A stretch of 64,000 bases of DNA from Shewanella electrica (GTDB lineage: Bacteria; Pseudomonadota; Gammaproteobacteria; Enterobacterales; Shewanellaceae): NCBI RefSeq assembly GCF_022321485.1, contig NZ_JAKOGG010000017.1, forward strand, positions 1 through 64,000. The letters are read 5' to 3'. Below are positions 52,066-62,905 of this stretch, one piece after another; position 1 is the first letter of the stretch; each line of letters opens with the position of its first letter. The position numbers and the translations under genes are program-made. Below the pieces are notes generated by a model. That model did no database searches. It was not told the DNA's origin and worked only from the letters and a program-made list of their open reading frames with translations.

Positions 52066-52632
52066 ATGCAATTAAATAGAAGAGTATTTCTGGCACAGCT
52101 CTTATTGTGTTTCTCACTGCTCAGCATAGCTTCTACTGCCATCGCTAAGGAAAAAAGCGCCTATGACTTGTTAATGGAAAGAGCCATTTCTAAGCCTCAT
52201 GAGGTTGAACTAGCGCGCAAAGGTATCGCAGAAACCAGTATTGATAGAGCTTGGGAAAGACCTTGTCCCTATCGAGAACTAAGAGGCACAGAGGAGGAGG
52301 AAAAAGAGTTTTTATATCACTGCGAACGTTGGAATGACTGTGTGTCTACCGGCGGCGCTGCCAGCATATTTACCGAGGGGTATTACAAAAACCAGCAACT
52401 ACCTCCCGATGCACAAGTACCATGGACGTTCTATCAGAATCTTTTTTTGGACGGAGAGGATTTAGCATCGGCTACAGGCCACTTAAAACAACATGCCCTA
52501 AAGTTTGCCGAAGACAATTGGCGTTTGTTTGAGGGCCGAGATGCTCACGAGACCAGTGATATGGTGGAAGACAAGTTCTGGCAATGGTGCTCTGCCGAGC
52601 CTTTAACGTTATGGAAAGCAGATGATTTATAG
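52066..52632 (+). CDS. Secreted Cys-containing protein, member B2
   Basis: 188 residues, identical to member B1 over about the first 88 residues (apart from the extreme end) and nearly so over the last 48. The centre (about 90-140) is different: it reads FTEGYY and LFLDGEDLA, blocks shared with member A (FTEGFF, DGEDLA) and not with B1. Signal peptide and the four family cysteines are intact. The family is unrecognised; role unknown, probably extracytoplasmic. Confidence 0.78.
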   Translation: MQLNRRVFLAQLLLCFSLLSIASTAIAKEKSAYDLLMERAISKPHEVELARKGIAETSIDRAWERPCPYRELRGTEEEEKEFLYHCERWNDCVSTGGAASIFTEGYYKNQQLPPDAQVPWTFYQNLFLDGEDLASATGHLKQHALKFAEDNWRLFEGRDAHETSDMVEDKFWQWCSAEPLTLWKADDL

Positions 52633-52815
52633 CGGGTGTATCGAAAGGAAAATAGCTGCTTTAATTTGAGGCAGAGTATTCAAATATCGTCGTTGGCTTT
52701 TCCATCCCCTGATATAGGAAAAGTCCATGGCGTGCGCCACTTGAAAAGCAAAAGCCAAGTCGCTGTAGGTGTCTAGCGCTGTATCAGCAGGCATTTTTAC
52801 GCTAACTGGAGCCAT
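52627..52815 (-). CDS. Small hypothetical protein, possibly a gene cut by insertion
   Basis: A 62-residue frame, MAPVSVKMPADTAL at the start and FQVAHAMDFSYIRGWKSQRR in the centre, not recognised. Composition looks protein-like, but no clear ribosome site precedes the ATG. Its last codons overlap the end of member B2, so the 3' end may be foreign to the original gene. It could be a remnant truncated by the accessory block. Confidence 0.4.
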   Translation of the reverse strand: MAPVSVKMPADTALDTYSDLAFAFQVAHAMDFSYIRGWKSQRRYLNTLPQIKAAIFLSIHPL

Positions 52816-53255
52816 TGACGTTGGCTGACAACATCACTCGATTGCTAAGATTGCCTCATTATTATGAAATTTTATTTCAGAATAGGCATAATTTGCTCGC
52901 GGCCCTAATCAACCAATTAAGCGTCTTATACACTTAGCTAACAGTATATAAATCAAGCAAAAACTAACACAAACCTTAACGTCAGCCTCATTTTTGCCGA
53001 TGAAATCCCAAAATCAAGCCAAAACCCCCGTCAAACGCTCTACACAGCTATCGCCATTACGAGTAGTCTGTCAGGGCTGATGCCCCACAAGCATTAGCCG
53101 TTCACTTTGTAGCCGCTCCAGTTGGGGGAACGTGCCAAAATGTGAAATTTTCTTCCTTATTTGTCAAATATGTCTCATTACTTGCGATTATTTTTTGATA
53201 CATTCGGAGCCAGTTTTATTTTTAGTATTATAATACAATATGAGATGAGACCATT
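52816..53255. promoter_or_regulatory. AT-rich control region upstream of the sugar transporter gene
   Basis: 440 bases without a gene. A perfect 12-bp palindrome GTATTATAATAC (53225-53236) contains a TATAAT (53229-53234), 20 bases before the transporter start codon. No good -35 box is seen, so the palindrome may be an operator or an activator may be needed. Otherwise I see nothing clear. Confidence 0.4.
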
Positions 53256-54659
53256 ATGGCAAACAGTAAAAGTAGCAAGTTGGTCACCTTCGCAGCGTCA
53301 ATTGCAGGACTGCTGTTTGGGTTAGACATCGGCATTATCTCTGGCGCCCTGCCATTTATCGTTAATGATTGGAACATTTCCACACATGAACAAGAATGGG
53401 TCGTCAGTACCATGATGCTTGGCGCCACCATTGGTGCCATTTCTAACGGTTGGCTGTCTGCCGCACTGGGCAGAAAAAACAGCCTACTGGTAGGCGGAAT
53501 TTTGTTTGGTATCGGCACATTGGGGTGTGCGCTGGCACCAGATCTCACCGTCATGTATGTGTTTAGGGTGGTACAAGGGTTCTCGATTGGTATTGCATCA
53601 TTCGCCGCACCGCTTTATCTATCTGAAATGTCAGAAAAATCAGTGCGTGGCCGCCGAATTGCCACTTATCAATTGATGGTCACTATCGGTATTCTCGCTG
53701 CCTTCCTGTCTGACACAGCTTTCAGCGTGAAAGAAACCTATAGCATGCTCGGTTTGGATGTGAGCAACTGGCGTTTAATGTTTGCCGTACTGCTGATCCC
53801 ATCATTCCTGCTGATCGGCACGGTAATGTCTATGCCTAAATCACCACGTTGGTTAGCCTCAAAAGGCCGCTTGGTGGAAGCGCGTAAAGTGCTACACGAT
53901 ATCCGTAAAGGTGAGCGTGAAGCAGACGAAGAATATGACGACATCATGCGCAGCCTGTCAGTCAAACAATCAGGTTTTGGCCTGTTCAAAGCTAACCCAA
54001 ATTTCCGCCGCAGTGTGTTCTTGGGGATGGTGCTGCAGTTCATGCAACAATTTACCGGCATGAACATTTTGATGTACTACGCGCCAAAAATCTTTGAAAT
54101 TGCCGGTTTCAGTACGCCAACCGAGCAGATGTTTAGTACCGCATTTGTTGGCCTAGCGTTTGTACTGGCGACCTTTATTGCTATCGCGATGGCAGATAGT
54201 TGGGGCCGCAAACCGGCACTGAAAATCGGCTTTACCGTAATGGGCATCGGCATGTTTGGTTTAGGTTTGCTGCTGAAATACGTGTTAGAAGGTGATGCAC
54301 CAGCATACTTCTCTTACCTAGCCGTATTGGTGTCTATGGTGTGTATCGTAGGTTACGCCATGAGTGCCGCGCCTATGGTGTGGGTACTGTGCTCTGAAAT
54401 CCAGCCACTGAAAGGCCGCGATTTTGGTATTGCCTGCTCGACTACCACCAACTGGGCGTCCAACATGGTGCTAGGCGCCACTTTCCTGAGCTTGTTGCAC
54501 GGTATTGGTACTGCGCAAACCTTCTGGATGTACGCCGCATTTAACTTCCTGTTCATCGTAGTCACCATTCTGTTTGTTCCAGAAACCAAAGGGGTAACAC
54601 TGGAAAAAATCGAATCTAACTTGATGTCAGGTAACAAGCTACGCGATATCGGCGCATAA
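53256..54659 (+). CDS. Sugar porter family MFS transporter
   Basis: A 467-residue inner-membrane transporter with twelve predicted helices. Sugar-porter signatures are present: [14 protein letters not shown] in helix 1, GRKNSLL, SVRGRR between helices, [12 protein letters not shown] after helix 6, [17 protein letters not shown] in helix 7 and [12 protein letters not shown] at the end. It is closest in type to H+-coupled arabinose, galactose or xylose symporters. The substrate cannot be told, and no sugar catabolic genes are adjacent. Confidence 0.9.
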   Translation: MANSKSSKLVTFAASIAGLLFGLDIGIISGALPFIVNDWNISTHEQEWVVSTMMLGATIGAISNGWLSAALGRKNSLLVGGILFGIGTLGCALAPDLTVMYVFRVVQGFSIGIASFAAPLYLSEMSEKSVRGRRIATYQLMVTIGILAAFLSDTAFSVKETYSMLGLDVSNWRLMFAVLLIPSFLLIGTVMSMPKSPRWLASKGRLVEARKVLHDIRKGEREADEEYDDIMRSLSVKQSGFGLFKANPNFRRSVFLGMVLQFMQQFTGMNILMYYAPKIFEIAGFSTPTEQMFSTAFVGLAFVLATFIAIAMADSWGRKPALKIGFTVMGIGMFGLGLLLKYVLEGDAPAYFSYLAVLVSMVCIVGYAMSAAPMVWVLCSEIQPLKGRDFGIACSTTTNWASNMVLGATFLSLLHGIGTAQTFWMYAAFNFLFIVVTILFVPETKGVTLEKIESNLMSGNKLRDIGA

Positions 54660-54680
54660 CTGACTCGTTTTACACATCAA

Positions 54681-54707
54681 GGCCACAGCATTGTCTGTGG
54701 CCTTTTT
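54681..54707 (+). terminator. Terminator after the sugar transporter gene
   Basis: GGCCACAG and CTGTGGCC pair around CATTGT, followed by TTTTTATT. Confidence 0.92.
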
Positions 54708-54782
54708 ATTGTGCGTTAACTGTTCGGCAGCGGATGATTGTTTTAACATGCCCAGTGTCGTTTAACACTCAGGTAAATGGAT

Positions 54783-55232
54783 ATGACGAATAAGGTAGAG
54801 ATCATTGTCGGTACCACCCTTGGCGGGGCGGAATATGTTGCAGATGAGCTTACGAGTGTACTCGAGCAGCAAGGCTATCAGGTGACTTCCCATCTTGACC
54901 CAGCGCTGGACGAGCTAGATAAAAGCGCTTGGTGGCTGGTGGTTTCTTCGACTCATGGCGCCGGCGATCTACCCGATAATTTGCAACCTTTCTATCAATC
55001 TTTGCTAGCAACTGACAGCGATCTTAGCGCCGTTTCATTTGCCGTTTGTGCCATTGGCGACTCCAGTTATGACACTTTTTGCCTAGGCCCAGCCAAGTTG
55101 ACAGAGGCGTTAGAACAGCACCAAGCGAAACAACTCACCGCGAAGATCCAAATTGATGTGCAATACGATCCGGTTCCAGAAGATCCTGCAATTCAATGGC
55201 TTGAAAGTTGGATCCAACCTGCTCAAGCTTAA
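54783..55232 (+). CDS. mioC: Flavodoxin-like protein MioC
   Basis: 149 residues of the flavodoxin fold with the FMN loop GTTLGGAEYVADEL and STHGAGDLPDN. E. coli MioC has the same length and sits at the same place, next to oriC and pointing into it; its transcription affects origin topology. The ATG at 54783 is chosen because AGG lies 9 bases upstream; another ATG at 54777 is too close to it. Confidence 0.92.
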   Translation: MTNKVEIIVGTTLGGAEYVADELTSVLEQQGYQVTSHLDPALDELDKSAWWLVVSSTHGAGDLPDNLQPFYQSLLATDSDLSAVSFAVCAIGDSSYDTFCLGPAKLTEALEQHQAKQLTAKIQIDVQYDPVPEDPAIQWLESWIQPAQA

Positions 55233-55668
55233 ATTCTGAATGTTGTACCCTGTAATACACAGATAAGATCCAATTTATCCACATTTTATGTTTTTAAAAT
55301 ATAAATATGTGGATAAATTGTCATTTAGATCTGATCAATCCCTGTATGAATCAACCCCCCGATCCGCCCTTGATCGCCTCTGTGGATAAAACCGCGATCT
55401 ATACACAGCAATTAGCCAATAAGATCATTTTTAGATCACAGGTTAGATCTCACCTAAGTTGATGATCTACATCAGCTAAACGACTTACCCACCGAAAAAG
55501 CGCTGCTTAATAGCAAACATAATAAAGAGATCTATATAAAGATCTTAAGATCTATAAAGCTTTTACCTCGGCGATCTTTTCTCAAAATAGATCGTTCACC
55601 TCAATCTTTGGAGATGCTAAAATGATCTGCTACGTGGTTTTTCTTTTGAGCTTCATAAAGGTTGAGTA
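55233..55668. other. oriC: Chromosomal replication origin oriC
   Basis: The mioC-mnmG gap holds three exact DnaA boxes: TTATCCACA at 55275-55283 and TGTGGATAA (minus) at 55308-55316 and 55381-55389. A one-mismatch box CTATACACA lies at 55399-55407. About 16 GATC sites are spread through it. Next to mnmG, AT-rich 13-mer-like units TAATAAAGAGATC (55520-55532) and CTATATAAAGATC (55532-55544) match the duplex-unwinding repeats of E. coli in both sequence and side. No gene is present. Confidence 0.93.
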
Positions 55669-57558
55669 ATGCGTTTTCACGAGCGGTTTGATGTGATTGT
55701 TGTGGGTGGCGGACATGCAGGTACTGAAGCTGCTTTAGCTGCTGCTAGAATGGGCAGTAAAACGCTGTTACTGACGCACAATCTAGATACGTTAGGGCAG
55801 ATGTCCTGTAACCCAGCGATCGGTGGTATCGGTAAAGGTCACTTAGTGAAAGAGATCGATGCGCTAGGTGGTGCTATGGCAACCGCTACAGACTACGCCG
55901 GTATTCAGTTCCGCGTACTCAACAGCAGTAAAGGCCCGGCAGTACGAGCAACTCGTGCGCAAGCCGATCGCGCGTTATACCGTCAAGCGATCCAACGCAT
56001 TTTGCAAAACCAGCCCAATTTACGTTTATTCCAACAAGCGGTGGAAGACCTCGTTGTTGAAAACAACAAGGTGGTTGGTGTGGTAACGCAGATGGGACTA
56101 GCGTTTGAAGCTCCCGCTGTCGTGTTAACCACCGGCACTTTCTTGGCAGGAAAAATCCATATTGGTTTAGAAAACTACAGCGGTGGCCGCGCCGGTGATC
56201 CACCAGCCATTGCTTTGGCGAGCCGATTACGTGAGTTACCTTTACGCGTCGGCCGCTTAAAAACCGGTACGCCACCCCGTATTGATGCCCGTACCATCGA
56301 TTTTAGCCGCATGACTGAGCAACAAGGTGATACTCCATTGCCTGTGATGTCATTTATCGGCGATGTTAGTCACCATCCTAAGCAGATCTCTTGTTATATC
56401 ACCCATACCAACGAGCGTACCCACGACATAATTCGCGGCGGTTTAGATCGCAGCCCAATGTATTCTGGCGTGATCGAAGGGATTGGCCCACGTTATTGCC
56501 CATCGATCGAAGATAAGATCCACCGTTTTGCTGATAAAAACTCGCATCAGATCTTTATCGAACCCGAAGGCTTAACCACTCACGAAATCTATCCAAACGG
56601 CATTTCAACCAGCTTGCCGTTTGATGTTCAGCTGAACTTAGTACGCTCAATTCAAGGTATGGAAAACGCAGAGATCCTGCGTCCTGGTTATGCCATTGAG
56701 TATGATTATTTCGATCCGCGCGATCTGAAAAATTCGCTGGAAACCAAAACTATCGATGGTTTGTTCTTTGCTGGACAGATCAACGGCACGACTGGTTACG
56801 AAGAAGCGGGCGCTCAAGGCTTATTGGCCGGTGCTAACGCTGCGTTGCAGGTGCAAGGCAAAGAATCTTGGTGCCCTCGTCGCGATCAAGCCTATTTGGG
56901 CGTGTTGGTTGATGATTTATCCACACTGGGTACCAAAGAACCGTACCGCATGTTCACCAGCCGCGCTGAATACCGTTTGTTGCTGCGTGAAGATAACGCC
57001 GATCTGCGTTTGACCGAAAAAGGCCGCGAACTCGGCTTGGTTGATGATGAGCGTTGGGCTAAGTTCTCTGCCAAAGTGGAAGCCATTGATACTGAATCAC
57101 AACGGCTGCGTAGCAGTTGGATCCATGTGAATTCGCCATTGGTGCCAACGCTAAATCCGCATTTGAATACGCCTATCACCCGTGAAGCGTCATTTGAGGA
57201 ACTGCTGCGTCGTCCTGAAATGGATTACGACAAGCTGATGTCACTGGAAGGTTTTGGCCCAGGGGTGGAAGATCCACAAGTGGCGGAACAGATCCAAATC
57301 CAAGTGAAATACGCCGGTTATATTCAACGTCAGCAAGATGAGATCAACAAAGCGACGCGCAACGAAAATACTCGTTTGCCGCTAGATCTGGATTACGCCA
57401 AAGTGCCGGGGCTGTCTAACGAAGTGACGGCTAAGCTGAATGCGCATAAACCTGAGACCATTGGTCAAGCATCGCGCATTTCTGGGGTAACCCCGGCGGC
57501 AATTTCGATTTTGCTAGTACATTTGAAGAAAATGGGGTTGCTGCGTAAGAGCGCATAA
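55669..57558 (+). CDS. mnmG: tRNA uridine-5-carboxymethylaminomethyl modification enzyme MnmG (GidA)
   Basis: FAD-dependent partner of MnmE in wobble-uridine modification. The 629 residues equal the E. coli length. Features include the dinucleotide loop [19 protein letters not shown], the [16 protein letters not shown] motif with its cysteine, LKTGTPPRI and [21 protein letters not shown]. The C-terminal helical domain contacts MnmE. It begins right after oriC and is read away from it. Confidence 0.98.
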   Translation: MRFHERFDVIVVGGGHAGTEAALAAARMGSKTLLLTHNLDTLGQMSCNPAIGGIGKGHLVKEIDALGGAMATATDYAGIQFRVLNSSKGPAVRATRAQADRALYRQAIQRILQNQPNLRLFQQAVEDLVVENNKVVGVVTQMGLAFEAPAVVLTTGTFLAGKIHIGLENYSGGRAGDPPAIALASRLRELPLRVGRLKTGTPPRIDARTIDFSRMTEQQGDTPLPVMSFIGDVSHHPKQISCYITHTNERTHDIIRGGLDRSPMYSGVIEGIGPRYCPSIEDKIHRFADKNSHQIFIEPEGLTTHEIYPNGISTSLPFDVQLNLVRSIQGMENAEILRPGYAIEYDYFDPRDLKNSLETKTIDGLFFAGQINGTTGYEEAGAQGLLAGANAALQVQGKESWCPRRDQAYLGVLVDDLSTLGTKEPYRMFTSRAEYRLLLREDNADLRLTEKGRELGLVDDERWAKFSAKVEAIDTESQRLRSSWIHVNSPLVPTLNPHLNTPITREASFEELLRRPEMDYDKLMSLEGFGPGVEDPQVAEQIQIQVKYAGYIQRQQDEINKATRNENTRLPLDLDYAKVPGLSNEVTAKLNAHKPETIGQASRISGVTPAAISILLVHLKKMGLLRKSA

Positions 57559-57577
57559 CACTGAATCTTCACTGGCA

Positions 57578-57608
57578 AAGGGAAGCTTCGGGCTTCCCTT
57601 AGTCTTTT
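57578..57608 (+). terminator. Terminator after mnmG
   Basis: AAGGGAAGC and GCTTCCCTT form a 9-bp stem around TTCGG, followed by AGTCTTTT. Confidence 0.82.
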
Positions 57609-57655
57609 CTGGGCCGCATAATATCGGCGCCTAATCAATTTGGAGAGCGTTAAGA

Positions 57656-58279
57656 GTGCTAGCTGCACAGTTACAATCTTATTTAGCCGAAGCAAATATC
57701 ACTGCAACTGTTGAACAGCAACAGCAGCTTATTGCGTTCGTCGGGCTACTGCACAAGTGGAATAAAGCCTACAACCTTACCTCAGTGCGTGAGCCTGAGC
57801 AGATGCTGATCCGCCATATCATGGACAGCCTCGTGGTGTCGCCACATCTTGAGGGCGAACGTTTTATCGACGTGGGCACTGGCCCCGGTTTGCCAGGCAT
57901 TCCATTGGCGATCCTCAATCCCGATAAGCAGTTTGTGTTGCTTGATAGTTTGGGTAAGCGCATTCGTTTTCAAAAACAGGTGCAGATCGAACTCAAGTTG
58001 ACCAACATCACTCCGGTCGAGAGCCGTGTAGAAGCCTATCAGCCAGAGCAAGGTTTTGATGGTGTGCTGAGCCGCGCCTTTGCCTCAATTACTGATATGC
58101 TGCAATGGTGTCACCATCTACCAGCCGCATCTGGCAAGTTTTTTGCGCTAAAAGGTCAACTCGATAACGCTGAATTGGCTAACATACCGAAGAATTTTGC
58201 GATTGAGCAGCAAATCACCCTGCACGTGCCCCATTTAGCTGAGCAACGGCATCTGCTGCTCATCAAATCCAGCGACTGA
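57656..58279 (+). CDS. rsmG: 16S rRNA m7G527 methyltransferase
   Basis: Methylates G527 of 16S rRNA; loss gives low-level streptomycin resistance in other bacteria. The 207 residues have [15 protein letters not shown], the SAM-binding [17 protein letters not shown] and LSRAFASI. The start is GTG after a GGAG site. Position between mnmG and parA is the standard one. Confidence 0.96.
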   Translation: MLAAQLQSYLAEANITATVEQQQQLIAFVGLLHKWNKAYNLTSVREPEQMLIRHIMDSLVVSPHLEGERFIDVGTGPGLPGIPLAILNPDKQFVLLDSLGKRIRFQKQVQIELKLTNITPVESRVEAYQPEQGFDGVLSRAFASITDMLQWCHHLPAASGKFFALKGQLDNAELANIPKNFAIEQQITLHVPHLAEQRHLLLIKSSD

Positions 58280-58367
58280 GCTTGTTGCAATTCGCTGGCG
58301 TATCAAGCAACTTGTTGCTGATAGAAAACGGAACTCAATCACTGACAGTAATGGACAAGGTGACATT

Positions 58368-59147
58368 GTGGCGAGAATTATAGCCGTAGCTAACCAGAAA
58401 GGTGGCGTAGGAAAAACAACAACAAGTGTCAATCTAGCGGCATCTCTGGCGGCCACCAAACGCAAAGTGCTGTTAGTTGACTTAGATCCGCAAGGTAATG
58501 CCACCATGGGCAGTGGTGTTGACAAATATGAAGCGGAAAACACCGCCTACGAACTGCTGGTTGAAGAAAAGCCGTTCGATGAAGTGGTGGTGCGTAACAC
58601 TGTGGGGAAATATGATCTGATCGCTGGCAATGGTGACGTAACCGCCGCTGAGATCAAACTGATGGAGTTTTTTGCCCGCGAGATCCGTTTGCGTAATGCG
58701 TTAAATGCCATTCGCGATCAATACGATTATATCTTTATCGACTGCCCGCCATCGCTCAATATGCTGACCGTTAACGCTATGTCGGCTGCCGACTCCGTGT
58801 TGGTACCAATGCAGTGCGAATACTACGCCTTGGAAGGGATAACGGCCTTAGTTGATACCATCACTAAGTTAGCCGCCATGGTCAATCCTGGGTTAACCAT
58901 CGAAGGAATTTTGCGTACTATGTACGACCCGCGTAACCGCCTTGCCAATGATGTGTCCGATCAGCTTAAACAGCATTTTGGTGAGAAGGTTTATCGCACG
59001 GTGATCCCGCGTAACGTGCGTTTGGCCGAGGCGCCAAGCTTTGGCGCGCCAGCGATGTATTACGACAAAGGCAGTGCCGGTGCTAAGGCGTACTTGGCAT
59101 TAGCGGGTGAGATGATCCGTCGCAGTGAACAGCATAAGAAGTCATAA
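58368..59147 (+). CDS. parA: Chromosome-partitioning ATPase ParA (Soj)
   Basis: 259-residue deviant Walker ATPase that moves ParB-parS complexes. The motifs [19 protein letters not shown] (signature lysines), [14 protein letters not shown] and [17 protein letters not shown] are present. It lacks an N-terminal helix-turn-helix, so it is the chromosomal class. The start is GTG after AAGGTG. parB follows 21 bases later. Confidence 0.97.
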   Translation: MARIIAVANQKGGVGKTTTSVNLAASLAATKRKVLLVDLDPQGNATMGSGVDKYEAENTAYELLVEEKPFDEVVVRNTVGKYDLIAGNGDVTAAEIKLMEFFAREIRLRNALNAIRDQYDYIFIDCPPSLNMLTVNAMSAADSVLVPMQCEYYALEGITALVDTITKLAAMVNPGLTIEGILRTMYDPRNRLANDVSDQLKQHFGEKVYRTVIPRNVRLAEAPSFGAPAMYYDKGSAGAKAYLALAGEMIRRSEQHKKS

Positions 59148-59168
59148 AACAGGGTTAAAGGAAATCGC

Positions 59169-60056
59169 ATGTCTTTAAAAAAACGGGGTTTGGGTAAAGG
59201 GCTTGATGCGCTATTGAGTACTAGCCATGCCGCCAGCAGTAAAGCCGCCAGTGAGCCGCAACCGCAGGACGGTGCGTCAGGCGCTGAGCAGTTGCTGAAT
59301 CTGGACATTGACCTGCTTAACCCTGGCAAATATCAGCCACGTAAAGATATGTCGCCTGAAGCGCTAGAAGAGCTGGCGGGTTCGATTCGCAGCCAAGGCA
59401 TCATTCAGCCGATAGTGGTACGCAAAATTGATAATGACCACTATGAAATTATTGCTGGAGAACGCCGTTGGCGTGCAGCGCAGATTGCGCAGCTGGATAA
59501 AATCCCTTGTATCGTCAAACAGGTACCTGATGAAAGCGCCGTGGCTATGGCGTTGATTGAAAACATCCAACGCGAAGATCTTAACGCCATGGAAGAAGCC
59601 ATTGCGTTAAACCGTTTGTTGGAAGAGTTTGAACTCACCCACCAGCAAGTGGCGGATGCTGTCGGTAAGTCGCGCACTGCAGTGACCAACCTGTTGCGTC
59701 TCAATACGCTTAAAGAACCTGTCAAAGTGATGTTAGAGCGTGGCGACCTCGATATGGGCCATGCTCGCGCCTTATTGGCGCTTGAAGGTGACAAGCAAAC
59801 CATGACCGCCAAACTTGTTGCTTCGAAAGGATTAACAGTTCGTGAAACCGAACGGCTGGTCACTAGGCTGTTAAATCCGGTCGAACCAGCTGAAAAACCA
59901 ACCAAAGATGCCGATATTTCGCGGCTAGAAAGCAAATTAGTTGAGACTTTAGGTGCAAAAGTAACCATATCGCACAGCAACAAAGGTACCGGAAAAATTG
60001 TAATTAATTACCAGAATTTGTCGGAGTTGGACGGTATCCTTTCAAAAATTCACTAA
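59169..60056 (+). CDS. parB: Chromosome-partitioning protein ParB (Spo0J)
   Basis: A 295-residue CTP-dependent DNA clamp that loads at parS. It has the N-terminal KKRGLGKGLDALLS box, the ParB/Srx domain with the ERRWRAA motif, the GxxRR-type CTP-binding region, the helix-turn-helix (THQQVADAVGKSRTAVTNLLRL, about 155-176) and a C-terminal dimerisation domain. Its likely targets are the four perfect parS sites at 20.5-21.7 kb. No parS is visible near parAB itself. Confidence 0.97.
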   Translation: MSLKKRGLGKGLDALLSTSHAASSKAASEPQPQDGASGAEQLLNLDIDLLNPGKYQPRKDMSPEALEELAGSIRSQGIIQPIVVRKIDNDHYEIIAGERRWRAAQIAQLDKIPCIVKQVPDESAVAMALIENIQREDLNAMEEAIALNRLLEEFELTHQQVADAVGKSRTAVTNLLRLNTLKEPVKVMLERGDLDMGHARALLALEGDKQTMTAKLVASKGLTVRETERLVTRLLNPVEPAEKPTKDADISRLESKLVETLGAKVTISHSNKGTGKIVINYQNLSELDGILSKIH

Positions 60057-60141
60057 ATTAGTCAATATTGAACTAATTTTACCCGCATTTTAGTTAAAAT
60101 TGTAGTAATTTTCCTACATATGCAGATTTTCTAAAGCAGAT

Positions 60142-60176
60142 AAATTGGCGATACGTCACATTTACATCGCCAATTT
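60142..60176. repeat. 11-bp inverted repeat between parB and the atp operon
   Basis: AAATTGGCGAT and ATCGCCAATTT pair perfectly with a 13-base loop. It may end the parAB transcript or act on the atp promoter just downstream. The T-run after it is weak (CCATTTTG). Confidence 0.5.
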
Positions 60177-60191
60177 CCATTTTGCATCACG

Positions 60192-60219
60192 TTGCATTGA
60201 AGTCTTTTAACGGTATACT
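60192..60219 (+). promoter_or_regulatory. Promoter of the atp operon
   Basis: TTGCAT (60192-60197) and TATACT (60214-60219) with 16 bases between them, about 86 bases before atpI. Confidence 0.6.
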
Positions 60220-60304
60220 TTCGCAAGCTTTTTGTGCGGAGTAACTCAGTTTTTGAACAAATTCTGGCCGTTGTACAAAAAGTAGTTAATGCGGAGAAGA
60301 CTGA

Positions 60305-60682
60305 TTGAGTAAGATTTTAGCCCACCGTTCAAGAAAATCAGCGTACAAACTGGTTGGCTTACAGGCGGTGGTAGCTGGGGGGGCTTCAGTAGTCTTTTTC
60401 GCAATGTGGGGAGTGCAGTATGGTCTGTCCGCACTTGCGGGAGCGGCTATTGCTGTGCTGCCTAATTTTGTATTCGCAACCCTAGCTTTTGCCCATGTGG
60501 GGGCAACGGCATCAGCGAAAGTCCTAAAAGGCTTTTACTGGGGGGAAGCGATGAAGATGTTGTCGACAATCGTGCTTTTTTCACTGGTATTTATCAACAT
60601 GGAAGTCGCCATTGTGCCGCTTTTCAGTTGCTATTTGTTGGGGTTAATCGTGCATTGGGCAGCACCTTTATACTTCAAGTAA
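60305..60682 (+). CDS. atpI: ATP synthase assembly protein AtpI
   Basis: A 125-residue membrane protein with four hydrophobic segments (about 17-35, 40-60, 78-95, 100-120). AtpI helps assemble the c-ring. The start appears to be TTG (MSKILAHRSRKSAYKL) after GCGGAGAAG. It is the first gene of the atp operon. Confidence 0.9.
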   Translation: MSKILAHRSRKSAYKLVGLQAVVAGGASVVFFAMWGVQYGLSALAGAAIAVLPNFVFATLAFAHVGATASAKVLKGFYWGEAMKMLSTIVLFSLVFINMEVAIVPLFSCYLLGLIVHWAAPLYFK

Positions 60683-60698
60683 AGTTAAAGTGGGATGA

Positions 60699-61514
<816 letters not shown>

Positions 61515-61564
61515 GGATTGCTGAAAAATATTTTTAACTAAATCATTAACTAACATAGATTTAG

Positions 61565-61837
<273 letters not shown>

Positions 61838-61871
61838 TGCTTCTGTCTTAAATCAAAAGTAGGAGGCTGTT

Positions 61872-62342
61872 GTGAATATCAACGCTACCCTCATCGGTCA
61901 GACGCTCGCCTTTTTCCTCTTCGTGGTTTTTTGCATGAAGTATGTTTGGCCACCTTTGATGAATGCCATCGAAGAACGCCAAAAAAGGATTGCTGATGGT
62001 CTTGCAAACGCTGACCGTGCAGCCAAAGACCTAGAGTTGGCTCGAGAAAAAGTCTCGGATCAATTGAAAGATGCTAAGGCTACAGCCAACGAAATCATTG
62101 AGTCTGCGAATAAACGCAAGGCGCAGATTATTGATGAAGCCAAAGCTGAAGCAGACGCTGAGCGTGCGAAAATCATCGCTCAGGGGAAAGCAGAAATTGA
62201 AGCCGAACGTAATCGTGTAAAAGAGGAACTGCGTCAGCAAGTTTCTGCTCTAGCACTGGCTGGTGCTGAGAAAATCCTCGAACGTTCGATTGATGAAGCC
62301 GCTCAAAGCGACATTATCGCGAAACTCGTTGCTGAAATTTAA
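61872..62342 (+). CDS. atpF: ATP synthase F0 subunit b
   Basis: 156 residues: one N-terminal membrane helix ([22 protein letters not shown]) and a long charged coiled coil that forms the stator stalk. The start is GTG after AGGAGG. The length is the same as in E. coli. Confidence 0.97.
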   Translation: MNINATLIGQTLAFFLFVVFCMKYVWPPLMNAIEERQKRIADGLANADRAAKDLELAREKVSDQLKDAKATANEIIESANKRKAQIIDEAKAEADAERAKIIAQGKAEIEAERNRVKEELRQQVSALALAGAEKILERSIDEAAQSDIIAKLVAEI

Positions 62343-62357
62343 TAAGGGAGTGGAGTT

Positions 62358-62891
62358 ATGGCTGAGTTAACCACCATTGCTCGTCCTTATGCTAAGGCAG
62401 CTTTTGACTTCGCGGTTGAACATCAAGCAGTCGGAGCTTGGGAAGAAATGCTGAGTTTCGCTGCGTTGGTCAGTGAAAATGAATCCATGAAGCCATTACT
62501 GAATGGCGCACTATCAAGTGACAAGCTGGCAGACCTGTTTATCAAAGTCTGTGGCGAGCAAGTTGATGTGAATGGTCAGAACCTGATCAAAGTGATGGCG
62601 GAAAATAATCGCTTGGGTGTGCTGCCTGCTGTGGCTCAGCAATTTGTTGAGTATCGTCTCGAATGGGCTAAAGAAGTTGAAGCGACGGTAACGTCGGCAA
62701 CTGAATTGACCACCGAACAAGTACAGCAGATAAGTGTTTCTCTTGAGAAACGTCTTGCACGCAAAGTTAAGCTGAATTGCAGCGTAGATACCGGCCTGAT
62801 TGCCGGTGTAATTATCAAAGCAGGCGACTTAGTCATCGATGGCTCTGTCCGTGGTAAGTTGAACCGCCTGTCTGATAAGCTGCAATCGTAA
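62358..62891 (+). CDS. atpH: ATP synthase F1 subunit delta
   Basis: 177 residues linking the b-subunits to the top of F1. It begins [19 protein letters not shown] and ends with [15 protein letters not shown], both characteristic. It precedes atpA by 14 bases. Confidence 0.97.
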   Translation: MAELTTIARPYAKAAFDFAVEHQAVGAWEEMLSFAALVSENESMKPLLNGALSSDKLADLFIKVCGEQVDVNGQNLIKVMAENNRLGVLPAVAQQFVEYRLEWAKEVEATVTSATELTTEQVQQISVSLEKRLARKVKLNCSVDTGLIAGVIIKAGDLVIDGSVRGKLNRLSDKLQS

Positions 62892-62905
62892 TTGGGAGTT
62901 TGAGC

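Larger units (their letters stand above)
51930..52632 (+). repeat. Right copy of the 0.7-kb direct repeat
   Basis: Same-orientation copy of 39448-40159. It is nine bases shorter because the diverged centre (about 52333-52488) is three codons shorter. It begins inside a truncated member A and ends exactly at the stop codon of member B2, after which the two loci no longer match. Confidence 0.93.
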
